From the NCBI RefSeq assembly GCF_023898315.1, contig NC_064616.1, positions 535,699,102 to 535,763,101 on the forward strand: a stretch of DNA of 64,000 nucleotides, given 5' to 3'. The notes below the pieces were generated by a model that saw nothing but the letters and a program-made list of their open reading frames with translations, ran no database searches and was not told where the DNA came from. Source of the stretch: Schistocerca nitens. Its lineage: Eukaryota; Arthropoda; Insecta; Orthoptera; Acrididae. Shown in pieces: positions 44,244 to 54,968 of the stretch (position 1 is its first letter; each line of letters begins with the position of its first letter). A program made the position numbers and the translations under genes.

Positions 44244-46580
44244 TGGGGTGAACATTAAAAAAACTGACAAACTGCAGGGTTTGATTCCTGACTGGAGATG
44301 GAGGAAAAAAGGTCCGGTGAACATGTGCTCGGCAATGGACGCTGTGCGTGCAACGACAACAAATCGTCTCGGAACACAGTACAGAGCTGCATCGTATCCA
44401 CATCACAACAGATATTTAAAGTGGTTTCCATGCGATGCAAGCACGTGTTCACACTTCGCATTATGGATTGCCGCAGTTTTTCGCACGTTCCGGCCTCTCT
44501 CCGAATAGAGCCACAGGCGTGGTGAACTTGCTGTTGAAGAGTCTGCGCATCAGGAACCAATTCAGCACGCACAATGCTTCTCAGACGTCCCAGAGGTAAA
44601 AATCCATTGGTTTAATTCCGATGATCTAGCAGGCCATGCTACTGGGCTTCCGCGCCCTACCCAACGTCCGGGGAAGATGTTATTGAGGTGTTGGCGTACT
44701 ATTATAAGGAAGTGGGGTGGTGCTCCGTCAAGTAGAAACCACATAACCTGTTGCATTCCCAAAACAACAGTCTCAAGCAGCCCAGACAGCGGTATTTCGT
44801 AGGAAGACAAGGTACGTTCCTTCGTCGATACACTGTGGATTAACAACTGGTCTAAGTATGTGGCCGCCAAGAATCCCTGTTCACACATTGATGCTGAACC
44901 GATGATGATGAGACGTCTTAGCCATTCCCAGAGGATTGCCCGTAGCCCACAGGCGACGATTATGTAGATTGATGATGCCAGTTCTGGGAAAGGTTGCTTC
45001 GTCAGTACATCTACATCTACATGACTACTCTGCAATTCACATTTAAGTGCTTGGCAGAGGGTTCATCGAACCACAATCATACTGTCTCTCTACCATTCCA
45101 CTCCCGAACAGCGCGCGGGAAAAACGAACACCTAAACCTTTCTGTTGGAGTTCTGATTTCTCTTATTTTATTTTGATGATCATTCCTACCTATGTAGGTT
45201 GGGCTCAACAAAATATTTTCGCGTTCGGAAGAGAAAGTTGGTGAAGAGAAAGTTGGTGACTGAAATTTCGTTAATAGATCTCGCCGCGACGAAAAACGTC
45301 TTTGCTTTAATGACTTCCATCCCAACTCGCGTATCATATCTGCCACACTCTCTCCCCTATTACGTGATAATACAAAACGAGCTGTCCTTTTTTGCACGCT
45401 TTCGATGTCCTCCGTCAATCCCACCTGGTAAGGATCCCACACCGCGCAGCAATATTCTAACAGAGGACGAACGAGTGTAGTGTAAGCTGCCTCTTTAGTG
45501 GACTTGCTGCATCTTATAAGTGTTCTGCCAATGAAACGCCACCTTTGGCTCGCCTTCCCCACAATATTATCTGTGTGGTCTTTCCAACTGAAGTTGTTCG
45601 TAATTTTAACACCCAGGTACTTAGTTGAATTGACAGCCTTCAGAATTGTACTATTTATCGAGTAATCGTATTCCAACGGATTTCTTTTGGAACTCATGTG
45701 GATCACCTCACACTTTTCGTTATTTGGCGTCAACTGCCACCTGCCACACCATACAGCAATCTTTTCTAAATCGCTTTGCAACTGATACTGGTCTTCGGAT
45801 GACCTTACTAGACGGTAAATTGCAGCATCATCTGCGAACAACCTACGAGAACTGCTCAGATTGTCACCCAGGTCATTTATATAGATCAGGAACAGAGGAC
45901 TGATGTCAGAAATCCCATAATTGTGATGTTGTTATGGCCCGGTGCCAAAACCATTGGCAAAATCCTTCCCGTAGAAGGAAATCCACTGCTGATAATACCT
46001 GCACTCGTTGCTGATGATAGGGATAGTAGCAGTTGTCATGCAGGACACACATAGTCGTACTTTGGCTTACATCACGTTGGCGGGGCACTCGCCTGGATCT
46101 TGTACTAGGTTCATCCTAATATCCTGTAGAAACCGGTCCTCCAAATCCGCCGCCTTCCTGCACGTTAGTCTGTCTGAAAGGGCCCATGATCACACAAACG
46201 CCCAAAACGGGCTTAAAATGTTGTGTGATGTGGTTGTTGTCAGTGAGGGTACTGCCTCCCGACCGTGTCCGTCTGCTTGGCCGTACATGAACATGATCTC
46301 GGCTTGTTTCCGACATAAAAAACCAGACCATTCTGCTGCTTACAGTACGCTGCGTCAATCACACAGCCTACAACACAGTAGAAACACACGGCGCTTGGTT
46401 AGATGCCCGTTGGACACTGTAGACCGGCAGTACACCCGTGGATATTTTGATTAGATGAACTGTCATTCGTCAGCGCCATCTACCTTGGAAACGACGCATT
46501 TCCGTATACAATTTCACAGGACCTTTTTTTATCCATTTCAAGTCACCTGCTGTTTGTCGGTTTTATTAATGTTCTGCCTG
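44244..46580 (-). pseudogene. mariner-like (DUF4817-type) transposon split by a LINE
   Basis: The terminal repeats match: AGAACATTAATAAAACCGAC with CAAACAGCAGG (right, minus strand) and TGAACATTAAAAAAACTGAC with CAAACTGCAGG (left). TA follows the right end. Minus-strand coding from the right: RRVPRQRDVSQSTTMCVLHD, YYPYHQQRVQVLSAVDF, GFLTSVL; then the LINE; then TDEATFPRTGIINLHNRRLW, HHRFSINV, MWFLLDGAPPHFLIIVRQHL, WVGRGSPVAWPARSSELN (family SPDLNPLDFF, where the final Asp is lost) and VPDAQTLQQQVHHACGSIRR near the end. Without the LINE the element is about 1.45 kb. Catalytic Asp 1 and 2 remain; frameshifts and stops make it inactive. Confidence 0.88.
45007..45895 (-). mobile_element. Non-LTR retrotransposon, 5'-truncated, well-preserved RT C-terminus
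   Basis: A continuous minus-strand frame (45895-45077) reads LFLIYINDLGDNLSSSRRLF, ADDAAIYRLV (FADD box), WQLTPNNEKCEVIHMSSKRN, STKYLGVKITNNFSWKDHT, LVRPLLEYCCAVWDPYQVGL, VQKRTARFVLSRNRGESV and a stop, which is the RT palm/thumb and C-terminal domain of a jockey-like LINE. The 3' end is TGTAGATGTAGATGTA. A 15-bp in-frame tandem duplication (SPTFS twice, 45231-45260) is present. The endonuclease and first RT motifs are missing. Much better preserved than the copies at 12080 and 48900. Confidence 0.9.
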
Positions 46581-46582
46581 TA

Positions 46583-47255
46583 TAAGAACATGCTGTCAAG
46601 GAACCTTTCAGTTCTGTGAGCCTTACGCTGTATTACTAATTAGTGTACTGAGTAATAAGCAGCTAAGTAGAGTGGTTTATACAACAGTCAGAAACTGTGC
46701 ATATCTACATCGAATACTGATTAGCAACCGAGACAACGCGTTGCTAGATTTATGAAGCAGGTGTATCAATAGCAGATGGACAGAAATTAAAATTACTGCC
46801 ACAGATGAAGTCTGCTCATGGGGTCCTATGTAACGTAGCAGCCTATTCCTACAATTATACCTCGATAAATCTTATACGAATATTCTGACAGCCTAAAGGC
46901 CTCGTTAGTACGAAGATATGGGGAGCACTCTGTGAGAAGCTGCATACAAAACTCTGCCCCATGCTCCATTTGGTCGGTCTATTCTCTTACTGTTGTTTAG
47001 GTTTCTCTCTGCCTCAAGCATATTCGTTAGGCGCTTGAGTTTTTATTGACCATGCATTCTGAAAGATCATGATGCAACCATAAACGAAAGATAATATTTT
47101 TCGTTCCTTTGGTCATTCTAGACTGAAAGACAGTTCGCTTAGAAATAAGGTCTGCAAATTACTTACAGCCTTTGTGTTACCTTTTATGAGTTGTGAAGAG
47201 CTATGCTTCCTGTTTCGTTGTCATCAAAGGCTGAAATCGAATTTTCAGAGCATAA
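46583..47255. other. Unassigned spacer
   Basis: Nothing recognised. Confidence 0.4.
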
Positions 47256-47260
47256 GTACA

Positions 47261-47446
47261 AGCCGAGCGGTTGTAGGCGCTACAGTCTAGAACCGCGCAA
47301 CCGCTACGGTCGCAGGTTCGAATCCTGCCTCGTGCATGGATGTGTGTGATGTCCTTAGGTTAGTTAGGTTTAAGGAGTTCTAAGTTCTAGGGGACTGATG
47401 ACCTCAGAAGTTAAGTCCCATAGTGCTCAGTGCCATTTGAACCATT
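47261..47446 (+). mobile_element. SINE family A, slightly 5'-truncated
   Basis: Starts AGCCGAGCGGTTGTAGGCGC, B box GGTTCGAATCC, ends GTGCCATTTGAACCATT. No clear target duplication. It abuts a Tc1-like relic. Confidence 0.9.
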
Positions 47447-47449
47447 TAA

Positions 47450-48320
47450 ATAGCCCTCGTATACCATGCACGGTAAAATGTCGCTATCCTTAACCGACAC
47501 AGAAGCAACTGTGGTGCACCATGGACCGCAAATGACAGGGGTAAACGACGACAGCTGTGTAGAAATGTGTGGGCGAATAGACGTCCAGCTGTTGAGCAAC
47601 TGACTGCCCAGACGAACGAAGGGGCTACCAACAGTGCCTACTCAACACCCGTTCAGCGAACGTTGCTGCGTATAGGCCTTCACAGCAGACGCCTAGTTCA
47701 TGCACCTATGGTGAAGGCTGGAGTTTGCACGCCTGAATTGCAGCTGGACCTCGACTGAGAGGCGACAAGTAACTTTTTCAGACGAATCACGTTTTGTGCT
47801 TCATTAGACTGAGAGAAAACACTCTGCAACTATCTTCCGGAGGGTCCATGCTGCAGGAAGGAGCGTTATGGTCTGGGGAATGTTTCCGTAGCCTTCCCTG
47901 GGTGATCTCATCATTCTGGAAGGCACAATGGAACAACACAAGTATCGATCCATCCTCTGGGATGCTGTCAACCAGTACATGCTGTTTGTTTTTCCTCGGC
48001 ACGATTGCATCTGCCAGCACAAAAAGGCACACAGCTCACAGTGTACGTGCGTGGTTCGAAGAGTACCAGGATGAGATTACTATACTCCTCTGGCCACCAA
48101 ACTGCGGGATTTAAGCCCAACGGAGAATCTATGGGACCACCTCGATCTGACTGTTCGTGGCATGGATCTTCAACCGAGATATATAGCGCAGCTGGCCACG
48201 GCGCTGAAGTCGGCATTGTTCCACATCCCTGTCGGTACCTTCCAGAACCTCACTGACACTCTTCCTGCATGTCTCGCAGCGGTCAGTGCTGCACATGGTG
48301 GTTGTTCAGGCTTTTGACAG
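47450..48320 (+). pseudogene. Tc1-like transposase relic
   Basis: Plus-strand fragments: VTFSDESRF-like sequence around 47770-47795, GALWSGECF where the family has VMVWGMF (47860-47885), LIILEGTMEQHKYRSILWDA (47915-47965), then a frame with LSPTENLWDHLDLTVRG (48110-48160; family SPIENLWDxL, third catalytic Glu kept), YIAQLATALKSALFHIPV and the ending CLAAVSAAHGGCSGF* at about 48320. The second catalytic Asp region is unrecognisable. Frames change several times. Confidence 0.78.
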
Positions 48321-48324
48321 GTGT

Positions 48325-48890
48325 TCAATTTAACGCGTTAATGTCTGAAACAATTTCTAGATGAAAGATAAAAATAAAAAAATCCAGGTGCTTTAGAGGT
48401 GCCCGAAACACTCAGAAGAATGCAATACTTGTCAAAGGTGTTGGTAGCTTCATGAAGAATCTACATCTACTGGCACTGGCATTCAAAAACAGTTAACCTT
48501 CCAGCATTGGTATGAAGCGAATTCACGACACTCGGCGTTAAGGGGTAAATGTGACTGGACAGTGTATATTGTGCTCTCGTCTAAACTAGGCTCTGTGCCT
48601 ATTTAGTTCTGTTTCACCTACTACTTTCATTGTCCATACCAGGAAAACTATGGACATAATGGCGGAGGTAAGTCGTGATGGAGGGGGGAGGGGGTTCTGT
48701 GTCGTGGCTTGTGTAGCTTAGCTGTTAAACTAGGAGACATGTTTCCGGTTTCGAGCTCTTGTCCGGCATGCCCTTTTAATCTTCCAGGGGGGTTTCAAAG
48801 CAATCCACACTCTGCTGAAGAGTGAAAGAGTAGTATAGGACAGTTTGTTTCATCCTAGCAAACGGAAGATGCTGATAAAGCGGTATATTA
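48325..48890. other. Unassigned spacer with weak tRNA-like tract
   Basis: The tract 48700-48775 (GGCTTGTGTAGCTTAGCTGT, later GGTTTCGAGCTC) vaguely resembles a pol III head but is too degraded to call. Confidence 0.3.
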
Positions 48891-48899
48891 TGACCTCAC

Positions 48900-49420
48900 A
48901 GATGTTCGAAAGCCATTCAGCATTGTAGGATGTTTTCGACAAATAACACAGATACTATCGCGTGGAGTATTTTCACAGATATGCGATTGGCTCGACGAAT
49001 TTATGACTCATGTTAAAAGCAGAATGTTAAAAAAAAAAAAAACAACGAAACTAACATCGGTAGTGCCCCAAGAAAGTGTAAAAGAAAAATATCGATCTCA
49101 TCATAGGAGATGAGACGTAAAAGACTTATCAGATTGAATGAGCAGTACTGTCAAATTATTTTCTGATGATACTGTTGACTATAGGGAAGGATCACCGTTA
49201 AAGATATTAAGTTCTCTTTAAATGTAAGTAGATGTAAGGCAACCGACATAACGAAGAGAATGAAACCGGTAGTATTCGATTACGAGATTACTGGTGAACA
49301 TGTGGAGCATATGACATCTATTAAATAATGGACGTTTCACAAACGACTCAAACACAGTCGCCGACTTTTCTTCGGGATCTGACATCTTGTAGGCAGGATA
49401 CGATCACCGCATGATGCCTA
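48900..49420 (+). pseudogene. Non-LTR RT fragment, decayed
   Basis: Plus strand reads QICDWLDEFMTHVKSRM (family ICxWLxDFLSxRTQ), then after an A-run TSVVPQESV (family SGVPQGSV) and VKLFSDDTVDYREGS (family LFADDTVIYR, with one Ala to Ser change in the FADD box). Same family as the copies at 12080 and 45007. Many stops. Confidence 0.72.
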
Positions 49421-49556
49421 GGCTCGTTGTTCGGAAATTGTAGTAGGTGGCATATCGGTTAACAATGCTTTTTTTGTGTAATGATGTGTGTCTCATGTAC
49501 TTCGCAGTCGAGTATGCATCATATTTCTTTGTTGTTGCGTATAATTTCCGTTCATT

Positions 49557-50285
49557 ATGGTACACGCGAAACAACAACGAGAGTTTTTTAGGCAAACTAT
49601 GCAGGAACAGAGTCGAATGTGGAATGTCGATTTGCCGTCGTACGGAAATTACTCTAGTGCACGATTTCTCAGTGATCTGACGATACAAAGATTAATAAGC
49701 ACATTTTGGGAGACTGGATCCATCGTGGACAGGGAAAATATTAGGAAATCAAGTGTTTTAACAGAAAAAAACGTTATGAGTTTGGAGTGATATTGGATAG
49801 AGGTCCGAGAAAATCGTTGCGTTGTTTAGAGCTTCAGACTTAGTAGCGTCTGCTGTTGGAGCTGTCCACAAACACTGACAGAAACCTTAAATATTAACGG
49901 TAATGAATAGACTCATATACTGTTGTTCGACGTTAGTACTGAAATACTCTGTGGATGGTGGAGAAGTTGTTCCTGAGATGCTCTTCTTCTCCGACCAAAC
50001 ATGGCTGCGTTTATCGATCTCAACGAAGTCGCTGAACAATCCGCGTTGAGGTTCAGAAACTTTCCATCAGTTACACGGAGAGTTCCTGCATGGTGTGAAA
50101 ACTACAGTGTTCTGTGCAATTATTGCAGTATGAATTACTGGACCGATCCTTTCCCACTAAGATGTATGGGCTCACTGAAAGCATTGGAAGAGATGCACCA
50201 TGAAGCTACTCTCAGCGGTTCTTGCAGCGACGACAACCAGATCACATCTGAGGGCATTGCTTTACCATGTGTTTTGTGTTGTACA
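49557..50285 (+). pseudogene. mariner-like (DUF4817-type) transposase relic, N-terminal and first catalytic part
   Basis: Plus strand reads QREFFRQTMQEQSRMWNVDL-like N-terminal sequence, LTIQRLISTFWETGSIVDRE and KSSVLTEKNVMSLE (family RPSVLTEEK), then after frame changes EVVPEMLFFSDQTWLRLS (family LFFSDEAWFHLSG; the first catalytic Asp kept) and, in another frame, FCAIIAV*ITGPILSH. The rest and both terminal repeats are missing. Confidence 0.7.
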
Positions 50286-50754
50286 TTTTTTTAGTGATCG
50301 TAATTAAATGTTTTCTCGCTATTGGCAAGATATTTGCACAGAAACAAGGATAATTGTGGTAAGAAAGCCAGAAACTCATGATTAAGTTATTACTTCGCAA
50401 CGAGCCACCGGAGACCACTGGTACCTTACACCAAAACAGTCAGAAAATACCTCAGAACAATCTCCGAAATTTATTGGTAGATTTATGGTTCATCCTGCTT
50501 GTAGATGTATATGTATATGGATATGCCTTTTTATGCAAAAATGGTGTTTGCGTTAGAACAGATTCACGAATGGACAAAGAACAGAACAAAATTGACATAG
50601 GCTGCAATAGTTTAAAATTTTTTCACTCAGTACGTATTTTGAAACTGATTTTCTTTATTATTCGTCTACCGTCCTTGATACTCATCCTGTAGCATTTGGC
50701 GCTACACCCATACTTAATGCAGAAGTTTTTTACATCCCAGGAAAGGCAGCAATT
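50286..50754. other. Unassigned spacer
   Basis: An open frame at 50378-50692 lacks recognisable motifs. Confidence 0.3.
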
Positions 50755-50756
50755 TA

Positions 50757-52095
50757 CGAGGGCAGTTCAATAAGTAATGCAACACATTTTTTTTCTGAAA
50801 CAGGGGTTGTTTTATTCAGCATTGAAATACACCAGGTTATTCCCCAATCTTTTAGCTACACAACACTATTTTTCAACGTAATCTCCATTCAATGCTACGG
50901 CCTTACGCCACCTTGAAATGAGGGCCTGTATGCCTGCACGGTACCATTCCACTGGTCGATGTCGGAGCCAACGTCGTACTGCATCAATAACTTCTTCATC
51001 ATCCGCGTAGTGCGTCCCACGGATTGCGTCCTTCATTGGGCCAAACATATGGAAATCCGACGGTGCGAGATCAGAGCTGTAGGGTGCATGAGGAAGAACA
51101 GTCCACTGAAGTTTTGTGAGCTCCTCTCGGGTGCGAAGACTTGTGTGAGGTCTTGCGTTGTCATGAAGAAGGAGAAGTTCGTTCTGATTTTTGTGCCTAC
51201 GAACACGCTGAAGTCGTTTCTTCAATTTCTGAAGAGTTGCACAATACACTTCAGAGTTGATCGTTTGACCATGGGGAAGGACATCGAACAGAATAACCCC
51301 TTCAGCGTCCCAGAAGACTGTAACCATGACTTTACCGGCTGAGGGTATGGCTTTAAACTTTTTCTTGGTAGGGGAGTGGGTGTGGCGCCACTCCATTGAT
51401 TGCCGTTTTGTTTCAGGTTCGAAGTGATGAACCCATGTTTCATCGCCTGTAACAATCTTTGACAAGAAATTGTCATCCTCAGCCACATGACGAGCAAGCA
51501 ATTCCGCACAGATGGTTCTCCTTTGCTCTTTATGGTGTTCGGTTAGACAACGAGGGACCTAGCGGGAACAAACCTTTGAATGTCCCAACTGGTGAACAAT
51601 TGTGACAGCACTACCAACAGAGATGTCAAGTTGAGCACTGAGTTGTTAGATGGTGATCCGTCGATCATCTCGAACGAGTGTGTTCGCACGCTCCGCCATT
51701 GCAGGAGTCACAGCTGTGCACGGCCGGCCCGCACGCGGGAGATCAGACAGTCTTGCTTGACCTTGCGGCGATGATGACACACGCTTTGCCCAACGACTCA
51801 CCGTGCTTTTGTCCACTGCCAGATCACCGTAGACATTCTGCAAGCGCCAATGAATATCTGAGATGCCCTGGTTTTCCGCCAAAAGAAACTCGATCACTGC
51901 CCATTGTTTGCAACGCACATCCGTTACAGACGCCATTTTAACAGCTCCGTACTGCGCTGCCACCTGTCGGAAGTCAATGAAACTATACGAGACGAAGCGG
52001 GAATGTTTGAAAACATTCCACAAGAAATTTCCGGTTTTTTCAACCAAAATTGGCCGAGAAAAAAATGTGTTGCATTACTTATTGAACTGCCCTCG
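50757..52095 (-). mobile_element. mariner, full length, two nonsense codons
   Basis: Left CGAGGGCAGTTCAATAAGTA and the right reverse complement are identical for at least 30 bp, with TA at 50755-50756 and 52096-52097. The minus-strand transposase runs in one frame from MASVTDVRCKQWAVIEFLLA (about 51936) to GDYVEK (50866). Motifs: two helix-turn-helix regions, TGDETWVHHF, LLHDNARPHTS and YSSDLAPSDFHMF. Thirty-four residues lie between the second and third catalytic aspartates, the mariner DD34D spacing. In-frame stops interrupt it after DDRRITI (TAA, near 51643) and before VPRCLTEHHKEQRRTICAEL (TAG). No frameshift seen, so it died recently. Confidence 0.94.
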
Positions 52096-52383
52096 TATTT
52101 CAAAAGTGTTACATAATTTTCAGATGACATAGACAGTGTATTTATTAAAATCTGTTTTACTATCGAGATATAAAACAGAAGATCCGAAGACTGTGCTACA
52201 GAAGTGCTGTAGCACATTTGGGTAAAATTGTAAATAGGAAGCCTTTTTTATCAGGTAGACTGACATCCTTTTCCTAGCATTATTTCTAAAAACACTCCTG
52301 GTGCAGAGACGAAACTGACGAGGCTGTACTGGTCAGTTATTAACGAATTGTTCTATACTTGAAAATATAATTTTTCTGCTGTA

Positions 52384-52582
52384 GCCGGCCGTTGTGGCCG
52401 TGTGGTTCTAGGCGCTTCAGTCTGGAACCGCGTGACCGCTACGGTCGCAGGTTCGAATCCTGCCTTGGCCATGGATGTGTGTGATGTCCTTAGGCTAGTT
52501 ACGTTTAGGTAGTTCTAAGTTCTAGGGGACTGATGACCACAGATGTTAAGTCCCATAGTGCTCAGAGCCATTTGAACCATTT
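52384..52582 (+). mobile_element. SINE family A, full length with 13-bp target duplication
   Basis: Starts GCCGGCCGTTGTGGCCGTGT, B box GGTTCGAATCC, ends GAGCCATTTGAACCATTT. Target duplication TTTTTCTGCTGTA lies at 52371-52383 and 52583-52595. Confidence 0.95.
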
Positions 52583-52595
52583 TTTTTCTGCTGTA

Positions 52596-53120
52596 ATTGT
52601 GCTTAAATTTTATAAGACTCTCAACCGAAGTTTCAGACAATAGTGACTGCTCTGTCAGCAGCATCGCAGTTCTAATGTTCATTTAATCCCAGAACACTTA
52701 AGGGAGGAAAACGTTGCAATTGTTACTAAACCATCCGTAAATTTTACTACTAAGTATTTTATTCAAAGGTCTGCACAATTTATAGTTTATCTACTAGTTA
52801 ATTGCAGTTACAAGTTCTCCAGTGGTATTTCACATAGAAAATAAGTACAGAATGTCCTGTTTTAAATAGCAGATTGGCGGGAACCGCTAGTTGGTACCAG
52901 CTGCAATCGTAAGTTTTACAAGGGTGTATAGAGTTAAGGACGTAGGAATGAGTAACCAATACGTGGTAGCTGCTTTGTTCATTTGGCATCTAAACTGAGC
53001 ATTCTGAAAGTAGATGGAATAACAGTTTGACTTCTTACTGGTTAGTTTATACGTAGGTCTTTGCTTTGTTTTCGTCGCCGTTCGTTTCAGTTTGAGGTGT
53101 TCCAACGTTTGCGAGAGGAA
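52596..53120. other. Unassigned spacer
   Basis: Nothing recognised. Confidence 0.4.
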
Positions 53121-53127
53121 AAAAATT

Positions 53128-53530
53128 TATCGCAGCCGAGGGACTGTTCGTGGAAGGCCAGCTCCGGAAGTCGGCTTTCTTGATGGCTGAAGCTGGAAAA
53201 CGGGTACGGCTGCCGGCTGATAAGCGGCGAAACGGTGCTGGGCTTTTGTGCTTACTCACGCCCGCGCGTATGCCAGAACGCTGTTCCTTTGTTCGGGGCG
53301 TCTCGACGTCCGCAGTACGAAAATGAGTTATCGCTGCCGAAAGGCACTTCTTGGAAGACCAGCCGCGCAGGTCTGCTTCTGTCAGCTCTGCAGCGGCGAA
53401 CCGTTTCCGCTGGCGGGTGAAAATCGGTGACTGTGCTGTGTGCAGTATCGTCGCGACACTGCCCTTCGACCGTGCTCACAGGTCACATCAGCCTCCGTTC
53501 TTTCATCCGATTCGCAAGCCACGCTAGTGG
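53128..53530. repeat. CpG-rich tandem repeat, period about 201 bp
   Basis: TATCGCAGCCGAGGGACTGT... (53128) and TATCGCTGCCGAAAGGCACT... (53329) start two diverged units sharing TGGAAG(G/A)CCAGC, GTC(G/T)GCTT and CGGCTGCCGGCTGAT/CCGTTTCCGCTGGCGGGTG blocks. CpG dinucleotides are dense relative to the flanks. Short frames on both strands are not convincing genes. It could be a terminal repeat of an LTR element or a satellite fragment. Confidence 0.6.
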
Positions 53531-53764
53531 GCAGTGCAAGAAGATGACGAATCGTTAAATTCTCGCTTCGTGTTCAACCAATGAACGGACAGCTGTTACT
53601 CTGTTAAATATAAAAACGCTCATAATTCTTTAGTCTAACTATCGTGGGCGTCTTTTAATCAGCATAGTTTCCGTTTTTCCACGTTTTGTTCATAGGACAC
53701 CGTACGACCGTTGGCGGTATGCACAAAATCTGGCATGATACAATCGTTAGTACACACGACTGGC

Positions 53765-53965
53765 ATTAGGGGGACGACGGTTAATATCCCCGTCGGACCA
53801 TCCGCATTTAGTTTTTCCGTCATTTACCTAAATCGCTTAAGGCAATTGCCAGGATGGTTCCTTTGATAAGGGCAGGGCCGATTTACTTCCCCATTCATTC
53901 CTAATACGAGATTGTGCTCCGTCTCGAACGGCGGGACGTTAAACTCAAATCTTCTTTTTCTTTCG
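53765..53965 (+). mobile_element. tRNA-derived SINE, family C, 5'-truncated
   Basis: Shares with 61491-61732 the order GGGGACGACGGTT, CGTCGGACCATCC, TTCCGTCATTTACCTAAATC, GCCAGGATGGTTCCTTTGAT and GGCAGGGCCGATTTACTTCC. Most of the tRNA-like head is lost. Confidence 0.85.
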
Positions 53966-54275
53966 GTATGCAACTAATCACAAACAAAAATACGTTAAGG
54001 TTTTACTATCCGTTCGAATCTAAACTTATATCACACAACAGACAGTGCCAAGCATTTTAGAATAAACCCTTGAAGTTAATGTTCCTGTATTATTCTACAG
54101 CGAAACATCGTTGATGTAAAAGATCGTTAACAGCAATTTCAAATAATTCGTGATTATACATCACAGTTACCAATAACATATGCAGAATAAGCACAAAATA
54201 CTCTTCAGGGCTAATAATCATAATTCCACCCAAGTCTTAATGCTTAAATTGTTATTAAATTGAATGAAAAACCGA

Positions 54276-54433
54276 GAACCGCGAGACCGCTACGGTCGCA
54301 GGTTCGAATCCTGCCTCGGGCATGGATGTGTGTGATGTCCTTAGGTTAGTTAGGTTTAAGTAGTTCTAAGTTCTAGGGGACTAATGACCTCATAAGTTGA
54401 GTCCCATAGTGCTCAGAGCCATTTGAACCATTT
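54276..54433 (+). mobile_element. SINE family A, 5'-truncated
   Basis: Starts GAACCGCGAGACCGCTACGG, B box present, ends GAGCCATTTGAACCATTT. Target duplication TGAAAAACCGA lies at 54265-54275 and 54434-54444. Confidence 0.94.
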
Positions 54434-54757
54434 TGAAAAACCGACAATACAGAAACGGCAACACATTATAAAAGAAGTATATGATAATGTCCTGTGCTGT
54501 ATTCTTCCATATGAGCGTAATGTATAGAATGTGCGATGAATATATGAATTATATCTCCAACAAATTTCGTCTCAGTTACATCGCTATCAATCACAACACT
54601 GATTGATGACCTGGGTAACTGATGTGACTGATGCCTTCTTCACCGTGGAATGAGAGGATTGCCACGTAATGATCAGAAGATAAAGTTTTTAGTGGATTTC
54701 CCGGCTGAGTAGTGGCATACCGTTTGTCATATGATAGCAGTATATGGTTGATTAGAC

Positions 54758-54968
54758 CCTAACGGCCTGTCAACGATTAGGTCATTAGAGACCGAGCACA
54801 AATGGAAGGAATTCGGTTCTGTTCTTTTCAAAGGAGCCATAGCGCTTTACGCCTTAAGCTATTCAAAGAAATCTCAGATAACATAAATTGGGATGGCTGA
54901 CAGGATTTGAACTACCGTCCTCCCGAACGCGAATACAGTGTCTTCAGTACTGCGCCACCTCCGTCGTT
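54758..54968 (-). mobile_element. SINE family C, diverged
   Basis: On the minus strand a tRNA-like head GGAGGTGGCGCAGTACTGAA, then GACGGTAGTTCAAATCC, precedes a body related to 61491-61732 (GGCTCCTTTGAAAAGAACAG). More diverged than the other two copies. No duplication found. Confidence 0.75.
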
